Shown: positions 22,660 through 34,800 of the stretch, one piece after another
Numbering within the stretch: position 1 is the first letter of the stretch
Layout of the letters: every line of letters begins with the position of its first letter
Assembly: GCA_030272585.1 (NCBI GenBank)
Contig: BSYQ01000002.1
Location: forward strand, 4,464,001 to 4,528,000
Direction of reading: 5' to 3'
DNA length: 64,000 nt
From: Bryopsis sp. KO-2023
Taxonomy: Eukaryota > Chlorophyta > Ulvophyceae > Bryopsidales > Bryopsidaceae
The notes under the pieces: model-generated
The model's database searches: none
Seen by the model: the letters and a program-made list of their open reading frames with translations, nothing else
What the model was told of the DNA's origin: nothing
Position numbers and translations under genes: made by a program

Positions 22660-24022
22660 GGTGGCGACACGAACTCGGAAAGTAACTGAAAATCTGAAAA
22701 GAGACGAGTCGAAAGAGTTTCAAGCTAGCGCCGATTGCGCACATTCAGAGGTTATATCCGTGATTGGGGGGGTACTGCGCAGTACAAGCATGCTTGTCCC
22801 GCTTCAAGACCGTCTTCCGGACCGGAACACGTGTAGTGCGGAGTACAGCCCGCAGCAATTCGCCTTGGGGGGGTGAATGAGCTGAAAGTCCTCGTTGCGA
22901 TGGCGTCATGTTATGTCTGCTATTTTGCCGACAACTGAAAGCTACCGTACCCTCCCCAAAAGCGAACGACAATGCCTTACATCTGTGTACTCTTAACATC
23001 TCCATGTCTCTTCCCAGATACCGCTTTTTTTTCCTCGATCGATTCGATTGGCTTGGATTTCTTGCCCCTGAACTCTCATCAGTCAATGATTTCAACAGCT
23101 CACCTTCTTTCATGAAACTTTGATTCTCAAAGTTGACCAGTTCCCTCCCTCCACTTAAAGAAACACAATGCCGGTTATCCCTGAATTCACAAGCATTGTA
23201 AATCATTTAATTTCAGCTCTAGTCTGTTGTTTTCTTACACAAGAAAACTTTCCATCCATCAATCCATCCAGAGCCCTCAAACTGCTTTTTTCCTGGACAG
23301 TCATAGGAACACACAGTGAATGGCATGCATCTCCATCCAGGAAAGCATTGGATTTGACAAAAAACACCACCTCTTAGGGCACTCAAACAACTTTCCACAA
23401 AGTTATCGTTTGAAAAGCTCGTCGGCTCCAGTTGCCCCCGAACTCTCCAATCCAAATTTTGTTTTATTTCTCAACCAAGCCCCTTTTTCTTCAAAATTTG
23501 GAGAAACTTCTGCAAAAGCAGCCATCAGAATCCATTGGGAGTGGTATAACACAGAAAAACGTGATTGTAAAAAGAACACGCGTTGTGGCACCATAGCACC
23601 CAGCAAGGACAACACTCGCATGCATCTTGTTAAAGATAGCGGGTCTGTTCCAACTTCAGCGTGGTATAGAACCGCCACGCTTATTCCGACCAAGAAAAAG
23701 TTATGTACCCAAAAACTCAACACCAGAAAACCTCACCATGACGACCAACATACAGCGAAGTCATTCCACAAGAAAATTCTCTTCAAGAACGAGTCGTGCC
23801 CCCATCCCTCTACACGAACTGCTTGCACCTTAGCTGTGGAGCTCACGGCAGGTGGAAAAACGTTTCACCTGCCATTTCAGTCGATTTTCTACAACAGATG
23901 GGCGTGTTCCACGTCCCTGGATTCAGAACATCGTTACAAATCTCAAATATCTGGTGGTTTCTTCATCCCAGCCGGCAACAATGCACCTTTTTTCTTTCTC
24001 TTGTCCTTTTCTTTTCTGTTTT
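22660..24022. other. Intergenic region between two minus-strand genes
   Basis: It holds the presumed promoter of the secreted-protein gene (just above 22,659) and the 3' side of the lectin-domain gene. A 251-codon plus-strand frame (23320-24075) has no motif, mixed composition and overlaps the end of the lectin gene on the other strand. I do not accept it as a gene. Confidence 0.4.
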
Positions 24023-25226
24023 TTATGATTCACTTCCTGAAGGATTGCGTCCCCTTCCCCACGCATACACCATAATCTCGCAGACCGCCGATTGTTTTGT
24101 GTTGAAGACCTGGACGTTCACGTGACGACCAACCATGGGGCACAGAAAAATTTTCGTCTCTAAATGCTCCTCTTTCTTGGCCAATACGCACGCTCCATTC
24201 ATATTCGCGATAGAGTTGCTGCCGATACGGATGTCAAAGTCCTGCAATCCCACCGAGCAGGTATCGCCGCCGCCACTGGTGATCACGATTTTTGTGATAT
24301 CGTATGTTGCCCCCAGGTCGATTCGCCAGAACTGGTCGTTTTCCATGTTCGTGGGAGGAAACCTGCCATTGGGGTGCATTGTTTCGAACGAATTTTCATC
24401 CTCTGGCTGCTCAGGGGGGGTTGTGAAGGCGACTGAACGCTGAAACACCTTCTTCCTTTTTGCCACTAACTTCTCCAGCGTTACGAAAGGGGAAAACACA
24501 TCGCCATCCAGATCACAAAGCGTACGATCCCCGCGGAAGTCTGCGAGCCGCTGCTCGGCACCCTGGTACTCGTTTTGTGTGTCTTGCAGTCCGGTCGTCA
24601 TACTCTGGCGGATCGCCGTTAGACACGGAGGAGTCTTGATATCTTCCAGCTGAACATCTGAACCCTCAATACTCGATAAAGCGAAAGGAAGGAAGAAGAT
24701 GGCTGGTAAAACCGTCCAAACCGGCAGCTCTTGGTCCATAGGGTCGTTTATGCGTGCCATCGCCTGGAGAGATAGAAAACTATGAGTCTGGCATTTGGGG
24801 GCAATGGCCTGATGGGGGTGATTTTGCTGTATTTGTTTGTTTGTTTGTGAGCAATCCCTCAATATGTGTCGACGTACCAAACAAACATAAATGACATTGT
24901 GTCGACGTACCATTTTCAAGACGTCTTTCGGTTCGTTCAGCAACCCTTCCGAAGCGATACGTGAGGCCTCACGCCATCGAGCGTACATGGCGTTCACTTG
25001 TAAAGCTAGCATCGATGCCAATGCAGCCGCCAACGCTTCCTCATCTCCTGGAACAACAACTTGTGGGGCTATCGAGGAGGTGTTGTTCTCTCCAAGCCTC
25101 CTGTAGGTCTCCACAGCTACGAAATCAAAGAAACGGCGTCAGCAGTCGGACGGACATGCACTCATGACAGACAGACAAACAAACAATCACAGACAGACAT
25201 ACAGACTTTGATGCACGTGACTTACC
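24023..25226 (-). CDS. Protein with a C-terminal F5/8-type C (fucolectin-like) domain
   Basis: Exon 3 (24763-24023) carries the domain. After a hydrophobic segment (WTVLPAIFFLPFALSSIEG) comes a linker, then FWRIDLGATYDITKIVI, DFDIRIGS, CPMVGRHVNVQVF and CEIMVYAW, the conserved order of eel-fucolectin/F5/8-C lectins that bind carbohydrate in many extracellular proteins. Exon 2 (25116-24911) is Ala-rich and joins exon 3 in phase across a 147-bp intron. An upstream exon ending at 25226 (IWPLVCFISAAA) also joins in phase across a 109-bp intron. The protein could instead start at the ATG at 24760 just before the hydrophobic segment, which would act as signal peptide or anchor. It is most likely secreted or membrane-bound with an outside lectin domain. 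The exact start is unsure. Confidence 0.65.
24865..24912. repeat. Micro-insert between 15-bp direct repeats, at a splice donor
   Basis: TGTGTCGACGTACCA occurs at 24865-24879 and 24898-24912, enclosing the 18-bp AACAAACATAAATGACAT. The direct repeat covers the exon-2 donor of the lectin-domain gene, so two GTACGT donors lie exactly 33 bases apart in the same frame. The core matches the insert at 21,514-21,536 with one mismatch over about 19 bases. Confidence 0.65.
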
Positions 25227-26000
25227 CGCTGCCGCAGAAATAAAACACACGAGGGGCCAAATTGTCTCCCTGGAGGTGGTGATAAAACAAACATCTTCGT
25301 CAGGTAAACAGCAACTCAGAAGCCTTTTCATATATCACCAAGTTCCAAGAGTCACTATCGAGTCGTTGAAGAATACCTTGTTTCTCCAAAAACACCCGAT
25401 TCGCGACAGGAGTAAGTATGTCCCTCTCCACGCCATTTTTTAAACTCGTCGCTCGTCAACTGCACAGTAACAACAGTGAAAAAACATACGGCCAAACGCA
25501 CACCACGACCGATATCTGGAAACAGCATTTTTCACCCCATTCTCACCGTTGTCCTGTTGTTTCTGTCGTCGTCGTCAAAAAGCCACCTTGGTTTCCTTGG
25601 CTGTACCGCTGCGCACTCTTCAGGGAACAAATCCCCAAACGACTCAAACTCGTCGTTTGGAGCACGAGCGGCACATGTCATCTTCGACTCGACTTTATCG
25701 TTGTTTTTCGTGCCTATCCAACAGCTGAGAGAAGTCGTCGCAGGGCGCCGACATTCCGACGTCAACCTCTTCCCTCTATGACTTTTTAGCGCTAGGCACG
25801 AAGACCATTTCGGCAGGTATCTGATTTGAGCCATGTTTGCTGACAGGGCTTTTTGACGGATTTTTGTCGGGACTCGAATTTGCTGTTCTCTGGAGTGGAA
25901 CGTCAAGACACGTTTGTGAATACCAAAGACATTTCCCTCGCGCAAATACAACAGCAGTCAAGGTCGTTGTGGCGGGTGCAACGGTAAATGCGGTTGTGTA
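25227..26000 (-). other. Possible upstream exons of the lectin-domain gene
   Basis: A minus-strand frame (25951-25532) contains a protein-like run (APNDEFESFGDLFPEECAAV then RWLFDDDDRNN), followed by a donor-like GTGAGA near 25,540. An acceptor-like TGTGCAG lies further down, near 25,461. These could be 5' exons of the lectin-domain gene or the end of another gene. The plus-strand frame 25418-25789 overlaps it and looks worse. Confidence 0.25.
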
Positions 26001-26029
26001 ACATATGCCTGAGTAATGAGATAGGGGGG

Positions 26030-26330
26030 TCAACAAGCCAACGATATCAAAAATCCGCCGGCGGCGCAAAGCACATCTGAACAGTTGCTCGTCGAGGATG
26101 AACCTGCTGCAGACGAATTCGGTTCCGAAACCGCCGTCAGTGCATCAATCCCTGCTGCGAGCCTTGCAGATAGCAGTTCAGCCCAAGAACGTGCAACCGA
26201 CGATTACTATCCAAATCGATTCAGGGCGACCCAAGAAAATTGTATCACAAAACTGGATATCGACAAGGAAAGCTTTGCTTCAACCCCAACCACTCATGTG
26301 AGAGTCAACGGGAACTCTCTTTTATTGAAC
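26030..26330 (+). other. Possible coding exon, disordered acidic protein
   Basis: A plus-strand frame reads KNPPAAQSTSEQLLVEDEP then ETAVSASIPAASLADSSS and RATDDYYPNRF. The composition is coding-like, acidic and disordered. I cannot identify a partner exon, a start codon or a family. From 26,330 to 26,800 the DNA becomes A/T-rich and shows nothing. Confidence 0.25.
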
Positions 26331-26817
26331 ACTTTACTTCCTGGAAGGAAAAGAGGGGGGGTGGAAAAGGAAGGTTGGTTGCTCATGAACATTAATGTCT
26401 TGTCGATGCTACATAAAAAGAAAGAAAGCTGGAAAAAAAAACACCCCAAAAGGGAAAGAACGGAGACACCCTATTGCATAAACATTGGATTCCTTTCAAA
26501 GAAGATGTTTTTACTTCCAGATGCCTAGACTCTGCAACCAGGTTGCCTGCAAAAAACAACTGTCTCAGTATAATAAGCCACGCACTCAAAAAGCTTTTGC
26601 TTTACAATTCTGGTTGCTTTTTTTCTCAATTTTGTTTTTCCCTCCTCGAAATGCAAAAAGGCAAGAAAAGATGTCTTAACTCTCTTTTCCATGCTTAAAT
26701 GATCATCGTTCCAAATCCTCAAACAAAGTGAATTTGATGATAGTTGGAGGAAAACAAATCCATATGCCTTTTCTTGATCATTTCGTCTTTTCCTGGTCTG
26801 TACGACATAGGGTATGG

Positions 26818-29800
26818 TCATATTTGTTCGCAACACGAGTTTTTTTTCCCTTTTATTCCATTCCCCCACAAAACATGTTTGCAAGTTTCTCCTTTGAACG
26901 TCTTCGTCCCGAAATCCAATGCTTTCAACCCCATAACGACGACACCCAGCATCTGTTTTACCACTAATGCTTCTCTCCAGTGACTCTGCGCCCGCCCCCC
27001 TTGTGCGATCATGTATCCGTCTGGTTTCACATCCTCCACGGAAGGTATCTGAGCACTGGATGCTTGGACGAACTTTCTTGCGACTACCTTCTCTTCGTTG
27101 GCAATGCTGACTCCCTTTTTTTCTGCAAGCTTCAATAGCTGCACTCCCTTTCCGGACTCTTTGAGCACTTTCACGGGATTCCCACTTTCAAAATTAGGAA
27201 TCCCCACTTTCGCCGCCCCCCCAGAGCGTGTGTCCTCATCCTCATCAAGATACATCTCATCCAACATCGCGTCCAGGTCCAGGGCGATATCGATATCCTC
27301 CTCAGGCTCGAGAACTATCACGGGTTTTTCTCGTTGCGCCATTCCTCTTGCTGCATCTGTGTGTCTCAACACAAGCGTATGATCTCCCCAGCCGAGTCCG
27401 TTGAATTCGTAGCCCTTTCTTTTTTTAATTATTCGGAGGGGAATTTGTCCATCCCTGCACTCAGGAGGATGCTGCTGGAGGAGAGTTGAAGACCCGCGCT
27501 GAAAGAGAATGAAACTAGTTCCCACTGTCTCTCCGAACTCATGCATAGTTTCATAAGCATCGTCCACAAATATTTTGACTTTTCCACGGAAAGGAGCGAA
27601 TGGGTGGCGGCGGGACTTCGATGCATCGTTCAAGGTGAAGCAACCACCAGTCACAACGTCCGCGGAATATGGCGGCGGCGTGTTTGTCACGAACGACATC
27701 GAAAAAAATTCCCCTCTCCCCCTGACACTGTTCTCTATCAATATCACGGTGCACTCCACTCCGGCACCTCCTGAAACTACTCCTGACCTCTTGGCTAAAT
27801 TCCTGGTCTGCGGGTCGCCCAAAACGTTGTTCGCCAATACCTGTTGCTCGCTGCACTGCCCAGAAATACTTGTGCCATCCTTGTGATTCTCGTCAGCTTT
27901 GAGTATGGCGTTGATTATCCCGCCCCGGTCAAAAGTCACTGAGCACTTCAGAGATCCGCACAGCGACTCACCCCTCCCCGTCGCGATCCATCCGCCCTTC
28001 TGTTGTGGTCTGAATTGGTTTACCTCTGAAGATGAGCGGGTTTGCTTCAAATCTCTCCTGGATATGGTCGCCATGTACAAATGTCGACATGTCCCTGGCG
28101 CCAGCGCCTCTTTTGGAATCCACACTTTGGTCCCGTCAGTGATCGGCTGCGATTTCCCTGTGAAAAAAGCTTCACAAACGCACCTCCACATCGTCGACAG
28201 CTCGTAAATCGCTGTCACAACGTCACCAGTTGGACCATCGAGTTTTTCTTTAAGTGGGGATCCAAGCGCAGTCGTTTGTACGTCCGATTGAAGCCCCCCA
28301 CTCAAATCCAGAAGGTAGGTCACCAACTCTAGATCATTCTCTTGTCCAGGAATGACCAGGGTCTTTCTGCTGTACTCGTCATGCGGTATAGCCTTCAACG
28401 GGGAAGCTCTGGTGGATATCCTTAGGTAATCTACCGTGAAGTAGTCGCGCACTGAGCTCTTGTTCAGGAAGGCGCTGATCTTAGATCCCTTGCTGATCTC
28501 AAAATCCCTGTTTTGCTCTCCAAATATGCAGACAACGAGGACTGTGGCGGCGCCGGCACCTGTTCGTGTGAGAACGATGTCCGAAAAAGAATCCACAGAC
28601 AAATGGTTTGCGGCCTCCAAACGGAGCTGATAGTCTTTCCGTGCCAAGTATGAAACTGTTGTGGGTGCCAGCTCTAACGACGGCTCGGTACTGAATCCAA
28701 ACACGAAAGAAATCTGTTTCCCCACACTGTTACAAATGAGCTCAGAACAGGTAGGTTGTGAACTTCTAACAATTATTTCAACGCAGGGTCTGCTGTGATT
28801 CTCTGCTGGCGGCCTGTGCAAGAGTGGTGTCGAAAAAAACATCGAAGCTGCTGGAGCCACCCACTGTATTAATATACCTGTGAGCTTGCACACTGTTTTT
28901 CCCCAGCTCAACGCATGACGGGTCTACCCCAAAAGGTCCAGAGATTCCACTCCTGTAGCACTTTTCCGTGGTGTTGTTGTAGGTCAGTCCTTTCCTGTTA
29001 GGCTTCATGGAGTTGGAAGCGTGAAAGCGTGCACCACATCTTGGCGAAACGAGGTTTGGATCCAGCGTCAGTGCGACTGGGGACACACAGGAATCGCACG
29101 TGACAACCGTTGTCGTTTCTGCGAACGGGGTTTCTAGAATGCCCATAAGAAACGTCTGACCCGTCGACAGCGTCGGCGTATCACCTGGATGAATGAGGTT
29201 CTCTTCCAAAAGATACTCCTTGAGCTCTTTGCCTGTCGCAAAGCATTGAGCGTAGCCGCCGACCGAGTGCACCGTGGGTTTGTCAGACACGGCGGAAGAT
29301 GGGGAACTCTCCCTCGGGGCGGGGAAATTGAGCTGGACCAAACTGTTGTCGTCTTTCTCGTCGAGTGTCGCTGTGCTCGAGGTACGCTTGACCGCAACAC
29401 AGATTCCATCGCACGTGGGAGTCTGCCCACTCATCTTCATCGTACTTGACATTCGTTTGCACTTCCCAGCAGACCCACCACTGTCGCGAGCAAACCCTCT
29501 TGCGCATTCATCCGCCGGAGCGCACGGCGAGCAACGAGCGTTGAATTCTTCGATCCGATATGCACGCTGTTCGCAAGAGTCTTTGTACTCTTCGACCGAC
29601 GTGCAAACATCACTTCCATCTTTTGGACCGTTTGTGCATGATGATGAATCGATTGTGCTTCTGAACGAACAGTTTTCGGATGCCTGGCAGTCTGACTTGC
29701 ACTGGTCAGCAATGAGGGACGTCTCGTTTGCTTTCCTGGCTGCACTTTTCCAACTGGTGGTCGAACTCACGTCGACGGCACCGTCTGCTTTAAGCACAAG

Positions 29801-31238
29801 CACATTACAGCAGTGATTGTTCCTGAGGGACTGTCGTATTGGCTCAGCAGTCTGATGAATAGCTTCGTTCTCCTCCTTGCCGACGGACGAACAGGTCGAT
29901 GCACCTCTAGAGGTGACCCGTGATGAGGCCCCCTCATACACATCAGTTTCACCCCTCTCTACCTGGATACCTGGGGAATGAAACAAAAAACAAACATAGA
30001 GTTGCACGCAAAATTATCCACCTATCATTCATCATTCTTGATATCGGCTGCAAGTTTCGCAAAAAAACATGTTCATGTGTAATCAGGGGACTTCCGACTG
30101 CGAAGCATATAAGCAGACTTTGTTTTGCATTTCTCAGGCAAACCTGGAACGATCTCAAGCGTTGAGCCGACTTCCCTTGCGTAGTGCTTCAAGTGGTTCC
30201 GTTTAGAAAGCCCAAAAAAGCATTTCGCAACAAAACCAGCCTCATCGCATGCAAATTGGAGTAGGTCTTCATCATGCGCACGCGGCCGCCTCAGCATATC
30301 TCCACGCCAGTAACGCCTGCAAGATTGGCTTTAGAATCACAAGGCTAGTGCATGAATTGCAAAACTTTTGTCTGCTTTGCAACCACAAGGCTAGTGTATG
30401 AATTGCAAAATTTTTGTCTGCTTCAGAACCACAGGGGGCTGGTGCATGAATTTCAAACTTTTGTCTGCTTTAAAACAGCGTTCGAATTTCCGAAGAGACT
30501 AGAGCACCTTTTGTCATCTTGGAGGGGGGGTAACACGATGTTCACAGAGATACTAGCGGACCTTACGGCGTTTCCGCCGCATCTCATTCCATACATCGCC
30601 GTCACGAAGCACATGTTCCGCCACTTCGCTGTCATTTTTACCACGATGTTCAAGTCCTTGCGCAGTCGGCTCCAAGTCGTACCTAAGACACCCCACACAA
30701 ATAAGTCCCCAAGAGCAAGAAAACAAAAAAACAAAAAACACAGAAGAACAAAAGAACAAGAGGGCAAAAGAACAAAAGAGATCAAAGACGAATATTGTGA
30801 TGCAAAAGATTGTGCTTGGGGTGGAAAAAAAAAGTTCCCAGAGTGAACGATAATGTGCAGTAAAGGCAAGTTTTTTTTCCGAATATCATGACAAGCTTGT
30901 AAAAGCTTAGGCTTAAAAGCTTCAGGATCCTACCAGATGTACTGGTGTAGCAGCACGTCGGACACCCCCTGAAAGCACTCTAACTCGATTGATTCCTCGG
31001 CGAAAGGAATTTCTTCTTGGTCTTCAACCTTCAACAACAAAAAAACACACGCAGTTGACTCATTATTTCACGTATCGCTCCTCTCTTTCTTCTTCTTTTC
31101 CGCCAAAACCCAAGGGGGTCTCACCACTAGCTCGAAATGCTCCGGTGTTTTGGTGATCTCAAGCTGCCGCGGGGGGGTGTCGATGTTAGTCTGGCTTCGT
31201 TTGCACCGTGGTTTTCCGAAACAACACCACATCCACAT
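26818..31238 (-). CDS. Large Cys-rich protein, multi-exon, unknown family
   Basis: Likely exons, by GT-AG borders and phase: 31238-31125, 31028-30934, 30682-about 30597, about 30315-30144, 29970-28878 and 28813-26818. The last two join in phase across a 64-bp intron (28877-28814), which explains why two long overlapping frames sit there. The 29970-30144 join also fits. The junction between exons 3 and 4 is not resolved. Exon 1 opens MWMWCCFGKPRCKR. Exon 5 has many Cys (ADQCKSDCQASENC, SCEQRAYRIEEFNARCSPC). Exon 6 contains an Asp/Glu-rich stretch (EPEEDIDIALDLDAMLDEMY) and ends with a Lys/Cys tail. About 1,200 residues in total. I see no known domain. The spaced cysteines suggest an extracytoplasmic part, but I find no clear signal peptide. 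Confidence 0.6.
30338..30476. repeat. 46-bp minisatellite x3 in an intron
   Basis: Three tandem copies begin CACAAGGCTAGTGCATGAAT (30338, 30384) or the variant CACAGGGGGCTGGTGCATGA (30430). They lie in the intron before exon 4 of the large Cys-rich gene, with a few substitutions between copies. Confidence 0.85.
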
Positions 31239-31579
31239 AGCGAAGGTCGCGATAATGCGGGGGGGCGTGACTGGTCTTAGTACTGCGCCGTAACCAAATC
31301 ACCAGTTTCCAAGCGACGGCAACTCGACCGTTATAGAATCAGCTAGTTCACGCGGTACTGTGCTTTGAGTATTCTTCGCGGATTGGTTGGAGTCTGACAT
31401 ACGCGCACGCTCATAGGTTGTGGAACGAGGACGACACTGTATCGGCTCCTCAGGCAACATGTAATCATTGATTGATTGATTGATATCGACGCAACTGATG
31501 TGTCACAGGAGAAAGGTTCGAGTTGTTAGTTGTTGTTGTTGTTAGTTTTTATTGATGTTTGTTTGTTTGTTTGTTTGTT
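31239..31579. promoter_or_regulatory. Shared upstream region of two divergent host genes
   Basis: About 340 bp separates the ATG of the minus-strand Cys-rich gene (31,238) from the ATG of the plus-strand gene (31,580). It contains four TGAT/TTGA units near 31,468-31,483, GTT repeats and a (TTTG)5 run at about 31,555-31,578 directly before the plus-strand ATG. No clear TATA box is visible. Its place suggests a bidirectional promoter. On the minus side an open frame upstream of 31,238 runs back to an ATG at 31,400 but contains one in-frame TGA (31,301-31,299). Confidence 0.45.
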
Positions 31580-31765
31580 ATGGGCGAAGGGGGTTCTGCG
31601 ATCGCTTGTTTCCTCGAATGGAGTGGCGTGGAAAATCGCCTTGGCTTGCTGGGGCTGGGGGTGGGAGAGTGGAATGAGTGGAATGATTTAATCGATAACG
31701 AACGAACACTGGAAGGTGATTCTTACGTAACTGCATCTGGGGTGGTGGTCGGATCCGAGTTACCA
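31580..31765 (+). CDS. 5' part of a host exon, split by the nested transposons
   Basis: The frame opens MGEGGSAIACFLEWSGVENR and runs on without stop to the 12-bp TCCGAGTTACCA at 31754-31765 (reading SELP). The same 12 bp recur at 53441-53452, where the same frame continues with DPIAKRY. The LINE and everything inside it therefore interrupt one coding exon of a plus-strand gene. No family is recognised; the encoded start is Gly/Leu/Trp-rich. With 21.7 kb inserted the gene is unlikely to be functional in this copy, unless the nest is spliced out or another allele lacks it. Confidence 0.55.
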
Positions 31766-31892
31766 TCTACTCATAATCATAATTACAACCCACAGCAAAA
31801 GAGAGCCATCACCCTCTATGATGCTGGAACAAAGACAAAAAGGAAAGAAAAGAAAGAGAAAAACAAAAAAAAACAAAAACAAAACAAAAACC

Positions 31893-34800
31893 TTAGGATT
31901 GTAAACCTGCTGAACGTATTGAAGCCATTTTGCTGATAACTAAAGCTAATTTGCCCGATGGCACCCTACTAAAAAGATCCTTGGGATTAGCCCATCGAAA
32001 AACATCTGAATGCAAAGAACGAAAGGAAGAATAAAAAGGACATTCAAAAAGAAAATGCCGTTCATCTTCCACCGCGGACCGACACAACCGACAAATCCTG
32101 TTTTCCCTTGGTACACCATTATATCGTCCCACTTCCACTTCCAAGAAATGAATACCACAACGAAAACGAGTAAAGAAAACCCGAAGAGAAGTTGGTTTTA
32201 AAGTTGTCAAATACCGTTCAAATCTGAGGGAAAACTTAATATGCCGATACCAAGATATAACTCGAGATGCAGATGAACCGAAAACATGTTCAGCATGCAT
32301 AGCTTTATAACGACGCTGAAATTCCGAAATGTCCACCAAAGTCGTAGAAGAAAATATCTTCTCCGGCCAAAACCGTCTGAAAAAACCCAAAATACGCCCA
32401 AACCAAGAAGATCGAGATGCGTGATATTGATCAAAACCCCAACAAAACAATCTTCCATGCAATCGATCAACTGATAACCCAACCAACTTGTTCCAATATC
32501 GGCACAATTGCGACCAAAGTGCTAATTCTAATGGATAACACCCTAATTCCCCGTACAGAACCTCCTTTGGCGTATATCGAGGCAAACGGAGGATACTTCT
32601 CATAAACTGGAGATGAATTGCTTCCCACAAACGCCACTGAGAAACTGTTAGGAATGGACCCCAAATAGGAAACCCATATCCTATACTGCCCAAAACATAC
32701 ACCTTAAAAAGATTGTATGCTACTTTTGGATCCTCAATTTTCAGAGCAAAAAGACGCGACAAAACAAACCCCATTGCTTTCCGACACTGTGCTAAAACAT
32801 AATCAATATGCGACAAAAAAGGATGATGAGAACTTGATGATAACCGAATTCCTAAATATGTATGGTCCTCTGAAATTGGTATAGAATGCTCATGAAAATG
32901 AAAAGAAGAAGACATAAGCTGCTGAAAAAAAACCATCAGAATCGTTTTGGAAAAATTTAAACCAATTCCCGAATATTGTTCCCATTCAATCAAAACCTGC
33001 AACACTTCCTTTACCCCAGACCAACAATGTCCTGGTATCCCCGTATCATCTGCAAACATCATACATGGAATGGTCTCACCACCCAAGGAAGGAGCAGCAA
33101 TCCTCGAGTTCAATAAATCTTGGAGTGGCTCCTGATACAGACTATATAAAGAAGGACTTGCTGGACAACCTTGTAAAACCCCGGCCCGAAGAGGTATCGG
33201 TACCGAAGTCCCTACTGATGCCTTTATAACGAAAGAAGAATGTTCGTATAAATACTGCCACCTCTCCACATAGGCTTTTGAAAAACGAAAACAATAAAGA
33301 GTCTCCCACAAACGCCTATGTTGCACCGAATCGTACGCCTTTCGAAAATCCAACCATAAAATAAAAAAGGGCAGACGCTGGTCCTTAGAATGAAACCAAA
33401 ACAACCAAAAAAGAAAAAGATGATCATTTGGAGAAAAATCTACATGAAATCCCGCCTGCAAATCTGAACGTAAACCGACACGACAATCTACAACCTCCAT
33501 GCGACCCAATAATATATAAGAAAAAATCTTATATAGAGGAGACGTCAGGACTATGGGCCTGTAAAATTCAGGGACAGCACGATTACCCTTACCCTTGTAA
33601 AAAGGCCGTAGAATCCCTGTTAACCAGCCCCTGGGGAATTGCTTACGATCCCAACACACCTGGTAAAAACCTGCCAAAATCCCAATGAGACAATCCTTGG
33701 CATCTTTAAAGAGGGCCGTTGGTAACTCATCCAGTCCTGGAGCTGCATGACGTCGTAACCGCATAATTGCCCCCAACACTTCCTCCAATGTAATGGCATG
33801 CTCCAAAATACTGGTATCCTGCACCGAAGTATGCTCAAAAAAAGAACTAAGAGACCATGAGGAGTCATGGTCCTTAGGGGAAAACAAAGAGGAATAAAAA
33901 CTGACCCAATCGTCCATAGAAACCCAGTCCGGTTCAACCAAAGACTTTGGTCGAAAATGGGAAAAAAACGCCTTACGATCACTATGATATAGGCCTAACA
34001 AACGATCCCCGTATGTCTTCTGAAAATCAGATTTTTTCCCTGAACACAATTTTTGATAATTTGACCTCAACTGTTTATACTCAGACCCATGCTTGTCCGA
34101 TCTATATGCCCGCCAAACCCGCGCACGAAGAGAATAACATTCCGAATCGAACCATTGAAATCGAGAAAAAATTCTTTGAGAAGGCATCTTCCAAGCAAAC
34201 GCTGGGATAGAAGAACGAATGGCAGCAAGAATTTGATCCGCCATACTATCGAGATCCATGGAAGACGAAAACACCCTTAGTAAAGAAGGGGTGTGGCGTG
34301 AAAAAGAAGTACGAAAAAACCCCGACATTGCCACATTCCAAAAACACCTCGGCTTTTGAGAACGAACCCTGCCCACCGGGACATTCGATAAAGAAACCCT
34401 AACCGGTCGATGATCCGATTCAAAAGGAACCAATGTGGGGATAAACAGGGTCGGCAATAACCCCCAAATAGAACGCGAAACAATAACAAAATCAATAGTA
34501 GATTTATCCCCCCTATTATTTTCAAAAGTAAAACCTCCAGATTGATCACCTCTAGCTCGCCCATTCAAAACTACCAACTGGAAGGACTCACACAATTGAA
34601 GCAATAGGCGTCCGTTCCGGTTGATACATGTGTCCCGATTCTGCCTATTGGGAACAAAAACCGATGAGTCCAGAGAATCACCGTAAAACCTGTTTCCCTT
34701 GCCAATCCTCGAATTAAAGTCCCCTACTAAAATAACTGGAGCACTGCTTGACACAGCAGTCAAAACCTCCTGAAATCTGTCCCACAGAGAAATGTCCCAA

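Noticed and set aside
23320-24075. 251-codon plus-strand ORF
   Set aside because: No recognisable domain, mixed composition, and it overlaps the lectin-domain gene on the opposite strand.
28778-28911. Apparent frameshift between two long minus-strand frames
   Set aside because: A 64-bp GT-AG intron (28877-28814) joins them in phase, so no frameshift is needed.
31559-31936. Plus-strand ORF read as one 125-codon gene
   Set aside because: Its last part runs into LINE 3' sequence; only the part to 31,765 belongs to the host exon.
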